Source: Rhipidocladum racemiflorum (taxonomy: Eukaryota > Streptophyta > Magnoliopsida > Poales > Poaceae). From it: a stretch of 64,000 nt of DNA. The DNA is taken from the NCBI GenBank assembly GCA_036346355.1, contig CM070580.1, positions 62,946,854-63,010,853 of the forward strand, in the 5' to 3' direction. The notes below the pieces were generated by a model, which was not told where the DNA came from, made no database searches, and worked only from the letters and a program-made list of their open reading frames with translations. Positions 56,929-64,000 of the stretch are shown piece by piece; the first letter of the stretch is position 1; every line of letters begins with the position of its first letter. A program made the position numbers and the translations under genes.

Positions 56929-57540
56929 TCAACTTGGAATATCTAATTCATGAGTTTTCAACTTGGAATAAAGAACATCTAAGGTAAGTGTACTCATGAC
57001 AGTAGATTCTCTAATGGATGTAACTTTCATCTCCCAAATAGACATGTCTAATGCACCAAGCAATTGTCTAGCATTAGCAGCATCATCAAAGCTAACTCCA
57101 ACAGCACGCAAATTGCTAAGAATTTTATTAAAGCGTGCAAAGAAATCATCTAGTAACTCACCAGGCTTCATCTCAAATCGCATGTATTCCTTTTTGTAAA
57201 GATCTTGACGAACCTTTTTAATAGTGTTAGAACCCTCATGGTAATCACAAAGAGATTTCCATACCTCATATGCGGATTTGAGATGGATCACACGGTCAAA
57301 GTCGTTGCGTCCCAAACCTTGGATGATCAAGTTGCGCGCCTTGCTGTTTGCTTCAACATGTGTGCGATTGGTGTCGTTGACGTTGTCGTTTGCAGGGACT
57401 TCATATGGCTTGTAGACCTTCTCCCAAATTGTGAAGCCTTGTGCTTGGATGAACGCCTCCATCTTGGCCTTCCAAAACTGAAAATCAACACCATCGAACA
57501 CACACGGTTTTGTCGAATAACGATCCATTAATCTAATCAC
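56929..57540 (-). pseudogene. Copia gag fragment (UBN2-type)
   Basis: A clean 203-residue minus frame: DUF4219-like start (KPCVFDGVDFQFWKAKMEAF), then the UBN2 gag domain (AYEVWKSLCDYHEGSN, LYKKEYMRFEMKPGELLDDF, FARFNKILSNLRAVG). It begins right after the PBS and LTR, as a copia gag should. It stops short of the zinc knuckle, and no protease or pol follows, so the element is truncated at about 56929. Confidence 0.85.
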
Positions 57541-57566
57541 CGGTTAAGATAGATTAGAAAGACCTC

Positions 57567-57578
57567 GCTCTGATACCA
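57567..57578 (-). other. Primer binding site of the copia element
   Basis: Minus strand reads TGGTATCAGAGC, two bases past the LTR end (...GATCCTACA). Confidence 0.85.
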
Positions 57579-58246
57579 CTTGTAGGATCGAAAGACACGA
57601 ATATAGCAATCAGAGGGGGGGTGAATGATTGTGCGGAAGCTAAAATCAAATTCTTGATCTACTAAAAGTTCACCCCAAAACAGAACCAAATAATTGCCTC
57701 GTACTCGACAAAAATAGAATGATAGAGGTTTGGTAAAAGGCGAATTCCCGGAGATCCAGCCGTTAGATCGATCTGAAATTTGGACACAAGAAACTAGATT
57801 CCAATACAAATCGAAAACAAAAAGAATCAGCTCGATCGGACTTACGGATCAAAAGTTATGAGTTTCGCAAGCTTGCTGTTCTAGAACTTGACGAAAATCA
57901 ATCTAATCAAAACTTCAAGATTAAACAAGATCTTCAAAAGATTAATCAACTAGACTTTGAGAAACTCTAAATCAATACCCTAGAAAGGTTTTTGATGGAT
58001 CAAATCAAGATGAAACTCAAAGATCAAAAACCAATCTACAATTAGAACAAGCATGCAAACAAGAACCAAAACAGAAAACACTGTAGCAACGTGGTTACTG
58101 TAGCACGCAAGAATCTTGGAAGAATTGATCTTTATTTCTTTTGTCTAAAGTACTCTCATCAAAAGAGTACAAACCCTAAAACTGAGCTTGAGGCTCTCAA
58201 TGCGCTCAGCTCCGATTGATGCCCTTCAACAGGAGACAACCCCTCC

Positions 58247-58254
58247 TATTTAAA
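58247..58254 (-). promoter_or_regulatory. TATA-like box of the copia LTR
   Basis: Minus strand reads CTCCTTTAAATAGGAGGGG, upstream of the LTR's transcribed part. Confidence 0.45.
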
Positions 58255-58405
58255 GGAGCAAAACACAGAGAGTCCTGGATACAATTCCTACTCCTAGAAG
58301 GACTCCCACTCCTAATCCTAGAAGAAGTATGTATCCAACATAACTCCACTTGGCCCAACCTGGCCAAGTACAACTCTTGCACGCGTATGGCAACCCCACC
58401 ATACT

Positions 58406-58455
58406 CACGTGACTAACACTTTGCACGTGCATGGCCACCTGCCATACTTACGTGA
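58406..58455 (-). promoter_or_regulatory. G-box cluster in copia U3
   Basis: CACGTG at 58406-58411 and 58424-58429 and a further TTACGTGAC near 58450, within two near-copies of a CATACTYACGTGACTAAC unit, 150-200 bases upstream of the TATA-like box. G-boxes bind bZIP/bHLH factors; a role in stress or light response is inferred. Confidence 0.45.
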
Positions 58456-58910
58456 CTAACCATTCTTCATGTGCACCATTCTCTTAGCCCGAACGTCCCG
58501 CATGACATCCTTGACCACCAAGACCTCAGTTCCTCCCTGAACCTAGTCCTGAACCTCAGTTCCTCCATGAACCTAGTTCCGGTCTCGTCATCGACCACGT
58601 TCGTCTTCGAGCAATACCTGCACATGAACAAACCACAGAACAAATCCGAGCACAAGTCCACGACTTGACTCAAAGTCAATCCATGCAACTACTCACACGA
58701 GCATTGCATAACGTCCACTTTAAAACAAGCATCATGAAATTCACACTAATTTCATAATCTCAAATTAAAAGCAAGATTCAATTCCAAATTTGCTCAAAAG
58801 CCTAACTGAGCAAAAAGACATTCATCACGGACCAAAATCCAGTCCAGCGCACACATGTCTCAAAATCCAGTCCGGCATACATGGCGAAAACAAGCATCAA
58901 AAATCCCGTT

Positions 58911-59216
58911 TGCGACGGACCAAAAAATTTGGTCTGTCGTACATGGAAAAAGAGAAGTTGCCAAACACACGTTTATGACAGACCAAAGAATTTGGTTTGT
59001 CATACACATGAAAAACAAGGTCGCCACAAACACTTGTATGACAGACCAAAAAATTTGGTTTGTCATACATGGGAAAAACAAGGTTGCCAAAAACATGTGT
59101 ATGACAGACCAAAAAATTTGGTTTGTCATACATGCGAAAAACGCGATTTCTTGAACAAGCGGAAAAGCATCAAAATCACGTTTATGACAGACCAAAAAGT
59201 TTGGTCCGTCATACAT
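58911..59216. repeat. Tandem array of a palindromic ~63-bp unit
   Basis: Five units each centred on GACAGACCAAAAAATTTGG with the inverted partner completing a ~28-base hairpin (TATGACAGACCAAA...TTTGGTTTGTCATA). Unit starts near 58911, 58974, 59036, 59099 and 59182. Degenerate half-units flank it (58826-58880, 59240). Lies in the inferred U3 of the copia LTR. Confidence 0.85.
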
Positions 59217-59514
59217 GCGAAACTCACTGTTTTTGGATGTTTAGTCTGGCGCAAATGCAAAGTCTCTGTTTTTGGATGTTTGAATGTTTGGTCCTTCATG
59301 CAAGCAATTTTGCAAGATTTATCCTAACCAATTTTTCAGCACAAGATCAAGCCAATTTTTCATCACATGATTCACAGGAACTACAACATATGAGATATGA
59401 ATTCATCGTAGACATAGTCCACCTGCACCCTCATGGAAAAGCAACCCAGTGTCCAGCCTAAAAGGTAAATCCATCTATCATCAGGACTAACTGGCACTTG
59501 GCAGACACCTGGAA

Positions 59515-61308
59515 TGTGACATTATAGAATACGGTATTACGGTACGACTTTATATAGTTTTTTGGGCTTTTCCGGGTGTTTGGGCCTCTATGGGGGAGTT
59601 TGGGCCTAGCGGGAGCTAGTTTGGGCCTTAGGGGGATGAGTGGGCCGTTGGTGGGGGAGTTTTTGGCCCATGAGGGGTGAAAATTCTGCCAAACCCCCCC
59701 AATGAGCCCAACCCTAGCCCTATGTGCCCCCCTCTCCTCCTCCCATAGCCGCCGCCCCCCCCCAAGCCTCCCAAGCCGCACCACCCTCCCCTCCACCTTG
59801 CGCCACCCCTCCCTCTCCTCCCCCCTAGCCGGCCTAGCTCCTCCCCCCTCGTAGCCACTTCGATCTCACTGTCCGGGAGCTCTCTGTCCATGAAGATCCG
59901 GCATTCCCGGCGATTTCAGCGTTCCCGGCAATTGGACGAGAGATCGGGCCGCGAGGAGGACACGTTCGTCGACCGGGTGATTCGCCAAGAAGAGGTACGC
60001 CTTGAGGATCTTGGTTGTAGAGTTTTGGTGCTGGTTAGATGGAGGAGATTAAGGTTAAATTTGGTGTTTAGGTGCTGTGATTAGAAGGATTTAGGGTGAT
60101 TGCAACTCTGTCCTGCGTTCTATCCTAGGACAGATTAGGTCGTCGGTCTTCGGACGCGAATTTGGCAATTTTACAGGCGTTTTTTGGTCGGCCGGCTGTT
60201 ATGAAAGTTGTAAGTAATTCAATAACCATTAATTAGAAACCAAGAAAGTTAAATTATGTTCAGCCGTTTAAAAGTTATGGCTGTTTTACCGTGCGCTGTC
60301 CAATATGTGACGTGATTGTGACAGATTGTGTTCAACTGTAGATTAGAGGATTTTAGAGGCCGATTCAGTTTTCCCGAATACTTACAAAAAGATGGGAAAT
60401 CTACTAATATTATAGAAAATGTACTCGTTTACCTTATTAAGAGTTTTAGAGCTCAAGTTATGCTTGTTAAAAGCATGCTGTCCCATTGGACCGATTCTCT
60501 GTTTTTCGAGTGTTAGGAGTGGGGTGCGAAGTCATTGTAAATGATTGTTCTTGTATTGTTTTGTGGGCATGTTTTTGAGTGTAATGTACCTATGTGCAGG
60601 TGGTGTGACCTCGAGAGTGCCCTCAATATCTTGCCACTCCGTCGCACACGGTTGAAGGCAAGTGTATTGGGATGGATTTGGGTTTTGGGTGACCAACTAG
60701 ATGTGTAGCTTTGATGTGCTAATTTGCCATGTTGATCCTTGCCTATGATACGATGTTCATGATTATTTTAAAGGTTATGCCGTTGTTATATTGAGTATTT
60801 TTATGCAGGTTGTATCATGATGTGGCATATGTGCATTCATAATGGAAGAGGCGACCCATTCTGATGCGGGCCTCTGTGTTCACACGTAGTGAACACGAAA
60901 GTCCTACCTCATAGTCTCATCCACGGTTGTGTATGGGAGCGAGTTAGTTAGAGTAGGCGCCCTTCACGGGATGGAAGGGAAAGAGGGTGCACACCGACGG
61001 GTGTGCACTCGGCAATACCGGTATGTGCTAAGCAAAGAGACATGTGCATTACATTGCATGAATGATGATGTTAATGAGATGTCTATAAGATGAATTATGG
61101 GATGCTTATGTTGTTGATTATGTGATGTAGTGATGATGTTATTGAAAACTGTTTTGCTTTATTCCATCGCAATACACTTTGCTAAGTGATGAACTCACGC
61201 TTATTGTTTTATGATGTTTTTAGGCACAATGAAACCAGCATGCGGGAAAGGGAATTAGCGGCACATCTTCACGTAGCTTCATTCACCTAGACAACTACAC
61301 TCTTCAAG
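59515..61308 (+). mobile_element. Truncated long LTR, gypsy type
   Basis: Starts TGTGACATTATAGAATACGG and follows the same block order as 41312..43526 (GGGCCTC stretch, GC-rich promoter block, AGGTGGTGTGACC, CCCGTCGG-type hairpin at 60987-61008, ATGAACTCACGCTT, GCGGGAAAGGG), but at a more diverged level. It breaks off at about 61308, several hundred bases short of an LTR end, at the junction with element F. Confidence 0.75.
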
Positions 61309-63097
61309 CTATTTCTCCATCAACTCTTCAAGCTGTTTCTTCATCTCTATCAATTCTTCGGTGGACATCCGGTAAGGTCTCTTGGCTATCGGTGCTGTTC
61401 CGGGTACTAACTTGATCATAAACTCTATGTCTCTATCGGGCGACATACCAGGTAAATCTTCAGGAAAAACATCCGGATATTCGTTTACCACTGGCACCTC
61501 TTCTATGCTGACTGCCTTTATGCTGTTGACCATCAATTGTCCATCTCTAACAGCGGTTGCTCGAAATTCCACTTTCCTTCCACACGGGCTCTCAACTGAT
61601 ATGACTCTTCGTCCACAGTCCAATACGGCCTTGTGCTTGGATAACCAGTCCATTCCCAAGATAATATCTAGGGTCTGGGTTCCCAATATAATAAGGTTCG
61701 CTAAGAACTCTACCCCATCTATTAATATTCTCACCCCAGAACATCCTACCTAAGATCGGAGTTCTGACCCAAGGGTTTGAACTAAAAGCATGCATTTAAG
61801 ATTCACAATCTCCAAATCATTCTTAGAAACAAAATCTCGGGAAACAAACGAATGCAAAGCTCCTGAGTTAAACAAAACTGTTGCAGGTACTGAGTTGACA
61901 AGTATCTTACCCAGTATGACGTCCGTGGCATTCTGAAGTGCATCTGCGGTCACGTGATTGACTCTGCCTCTCACTACAGTCTGGGGCGCGGCTCCTGGCT
62001 GTGTTGCTCCGCGGTTTGCTCCTGGGGCAGGTGTCCTAGCTGGTGTGGATCCCAAGTTGAAGCGAAGTGGGGTCACTCCTGCTGTCTTCTTGGGGCAATT
62101 GTTGGAGAAGTGCCCTGGCTCGTTGCAAGTGTAGCAGCGTCTCACTGCTCCCTGCTGACTACTCGATGCCACATTTCTGGTTGGAGCTGGTGTCTGGTAA
62201 TTCTGATTGACGGGTCTCGGTTCTGGTGACTGTGTCCTTGCTGCATTCTGCGGCTGGAATCTGAAAAATTGGTTCGATGCAACCCGCAGACACTGCTGCG
62301 TTCCCTGACATGATCCCTGCTGTTGCATTCTGTGCTTCTGGTTCTCATCCAGTTCCTTGCGCTTGTCCTCAAGAATAAGCGCCTTGTTCACAAGCTCCTG
62401 GAAATCTGGAAAGGTGTGGGTGATCACCCCACTGCGATCTGAGTTAAGTCCTTTCATGAAATGAGACTGCTTGGCCTTATCTCGTCGCTACGTCTTCAGG
62501 TGCGTAGCGTGCAAGCCGTGTGAACTTATTCAGATATTCGACACCGCTTGATTACCTTGCTTCAAAGGTTCTGAATTCTTCCTTCTTTAAGTCCATTATT
62601 CCTTCAGGCACGTGATACTGACGAAATGCGGCTATAAACTCCTCCCATGTGATGTCCTGTGGGTTCTCCTGCATGGCGCAAAAGTTTTTCCACCATTCAG
62701 CGGTGGTTCCTTCCAATTGATGAGAGGCGTAGAGCACCTTCTCATTTCCCGTGCATTGGGCAATGTGTAACTTCCTTTCTATTGACCTTAGCCAATCGTC
62801 CGCCTCTAGTGGATTGGCATTCCTAGAGAATGTGGGTGGATGAGTCCTCATGAAATCTGACAACTTTGCTCCCTGTCGCTATCCCTGATTTGCTTGGTTA
62901 GCGGCGGCCTAAGCAGTGACCTGCTGCATCTGCTGCATCATTGCGTGCATCAGCTAGGTCTGTGCAGCAAGAAAAGCTCCAAAATTCTGCATGTCGACTA
63001 GCGGTGCTGGCTGGGGTGCAGGTGCTCCATCATTGGGGTTCCCAGCTGGGCGAGAACCACTTCCATTGCCTCCAAGGTTTCCGCGGGTGTTCACCAT
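61309..63097 (-). pseudogene. Ty3/gypsy gag-protease-RT start (element F), with stops
   Basis: ATG at 63097. A Gly/Asn/Gln-rich N-terminus leads to the retrotransposon gag domain at 62863-62552 (ADDWLRSIERKLHIAQCTGN, AEWWKNF, WEEFIAAFRQYHVPEG), then the CCHC knuckle CYTCNEPGHFSNNC at 62130, the protease (VLFNSGALHSFVS; the catalytic Asp of DSGA is Asn) and its flap (DIILGMDWLSKH), and the RT N-terminus (EYPDVFPEDLPGMSPDRDIE, APIAKRPYRM), truncated at 61309. In-frame stops occur at five places, three of them in the first 80 codons; a frameshift lies near 62480. Chromovirus-like by the RT start. Confidence 0.85.
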
Positions 63098-63381
63098 CTG
63101 TTGATTACTCCAAGGTTTCAGAGGTGAGAGGGAACAAGAATAGACAAGTAGTAGGGAAACTTATGCGGGGGAAAGTGTAACTCAAAATCCAACTTTATTA
63201 TTTAATTCAATAATAACTTGGTATGGCCGCTCACAATGCCTAAGGGCCTTGCAACACATACTGCACACTCAGCAAGCAATGAAAATCCAAATCAACTAAC
63301 ACTGGAGTCTAATGCCTCTAAGGGTGACTCTTATTCTATAACGCGACTCGACGAAGGAGTCTCAACTTCAAAAACCTACGC

Positions 63382-63999
63382 TCACTCGTCGAGAAAACCT
63401 CCACTGCCTCCTCGAGGCGGGTGCGACGGCATAGGCGCGAAGAAATCGCCATGCCCGGCAACTGCAGCTGTGGTTGACGACGCGGCGTCCTCCTCTGGCT
63501 CGGGATCTGGCTGTTGCTGTGGCTGTGGCGCGAGTGCAGGTGGCGCCTCTTCTGGATCCTCCTCTGGCTCTGGGGCATCCAACTCCAACACTGGATCGGG
63601 GCCCTGTCCATACAGTGCGGTGTCCAGCTCTGCGATCCTTTTCGCAGCGTGGGCGACGTACTCACGAGCATTCTCCAGGTGCTTTTTCCCTTCCTCGACC
63701 TGCTCGTGAGCCTTCATCAACTCCTGAACTGTGTCATCGATAAGCTCCTCCTGAGCGACGACCAATCTGGCTAAGTGTGTGATGGTAGCATCCTCCTCTT
63801 CTATCGGCTTTCGCTGAGCTCTGCTGTCTCGGCGTGGGTGGTGACGGAATACTGTGCCTTCCAGTTCCCTGGAGTAAGTGCGAGCGATCTGCTGCATTGC
63901 TTGACGTGACACCTCCTGAATTCCCATCTCAAAGGTAGACCTCCTGGCGGTGAAGTGAAAAGGGCGACTAAACTTCGTCTTCTCTCGGGCATACACCAT
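63382..63999 (-). CDS. Extra upstream ORF of element F (orf0-like), coiled coil
   Basis: A 205-residue minus frame that lies 5' of gag, 285 bases away, and may continue past the window edge, so its start is provisional. The first third is basic (RPFHFTARRSTFEMGIQEVS, RQAMQQIARTYSRELEG); residues 75-130 are a strong Glu/Ala/Lys coiled coil (LVVAQEELIDDTVQELMKAH); the end is Pro/Glu/Gln-rich with acidic EPEEDPEEAPP repeats. It has no stops although gag next to it has five. Grass gypsy elements can carry an additional ORF before gag; the function is unknown. It could also be a host-derived frame. Confidence 0.6.
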   Translation of the reverse strand: MVYAREKTKFSRPFHFTARRSTFEMGIQEVSRQAMQQIARTYSRELEGTVFRHHPRRDSRAQRKPIEEEDATITHLARLVVAQEELIDDTVQELMKAHEQVEEGKKHLENAREYVAHAAKRIAELDTALYGQGPDPVLELDAPEPEEDPEEAPPALAPQPQQQPDPEPEEDAASSTTAAVAGHGDFFAPMPSHPPRGGSGGFLDE

Positions 64000-64000
64000 G

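Larger units (their letters stand above)
57581..59460 (-). mobile_element. 5' LTR of the copia element, upstream end uncertain
   Basis: The LTR 3' end (minus strand) is fixed at 57581 by PBS adjacency. A TTTAAATA box at 58247-58254 marks the promoter. The U3 side contains G-boxes and a palindromic tandem array. The far end could not be defined; 59460 is an estimate set by the next LTR. Confidence 0.55.

Noticed and set aside
58911..59216. Regularly spaced repeats resembling a CRISPR array
   Set aside because: The spacers are themselves similar between units and each unit is one ~63-bp tandem repeat with a central palindrome. The context is a plant copia LTR, with no cas genes.
63218..63709. 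Ser/Gly-rich plus-strand frame near the window end
   Set aside because: It is the complement of the extra ORF of element F, and its composition is that of a shadow.

Overview
The window is nuclear DNA from a grass (Poaceae). It has one credible host gene, a type I (M-gamma) MADS-box gene at 5164..5916 with GC-rich monocot codon use, set among layered transposable elements of grass families: long-LTR Ty3/gypsy elements, copia fragments, CACTA (En/Spm) transposons and TA-flanked MITEs. I cannot name the species. A panicoid grass is plausible but unproven.

Layout. 1-1234: copia LTR fragment. 1235-5070: AT-rich DNA with a fold-back MITE and a mini-CACTA. 5078-5916: MADS-box gene. 6357-7024: two Stowaway-like MITEs. 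8395-35244: a decayed gypsy pol on the minus strand, split by two insertions: a solo LTR (9125..14020, TSD CCTAA, itself holding another solo LTR at 10020..12242, TSD AATAG) and a CACTA insertion A (14930..35016, TSD ATT). Inside A lies a second CACTA (B, right end 32685, left end uncertain), and inside B lies a third, structurally complete CACTA (C, 16815..29485, TSD ATA). 37324-41311: a fourth CACTA fragment (D) with a solo LTR inside it. 41312-56928: a plus-strand long-LTR gypsy-type element with a PBS but no coding interior, interrupted by a full-length gypsy on the minus strand (44785..54341, TSD ATGAC). 56929-59460: copia gag and LTR. 59515-61308: truncated LTR. 61309-63999: gypsy gag/protease/RT-start and an extra upstream ORF, running to the window edge.

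The most interesting unit is CACTA C. It carries a TNP2-type transposase gene and a Transposase_24/Ulp1-protease gene, both on the minus strand. Each is headed by an array of the same GTGGCGGTT/AACCGCCAC motif followed by a TATA box. Near its left end it also carries exon-intron pieces of two unrelated host genes: the chaperonin subunit CCT1 (TCP-1 alpha) and a monodehydroascorbate reductase. Both transposon genes are broken, so C is probably not autonomous now.

Nearly all TE coding regions are decayed. Several in-frame stops sit where a C-to-T change in a Gln or Arg codon would explain them, as expected for long-methylated DNA. Target-site duplications let the order of insertion be read directly in several places.
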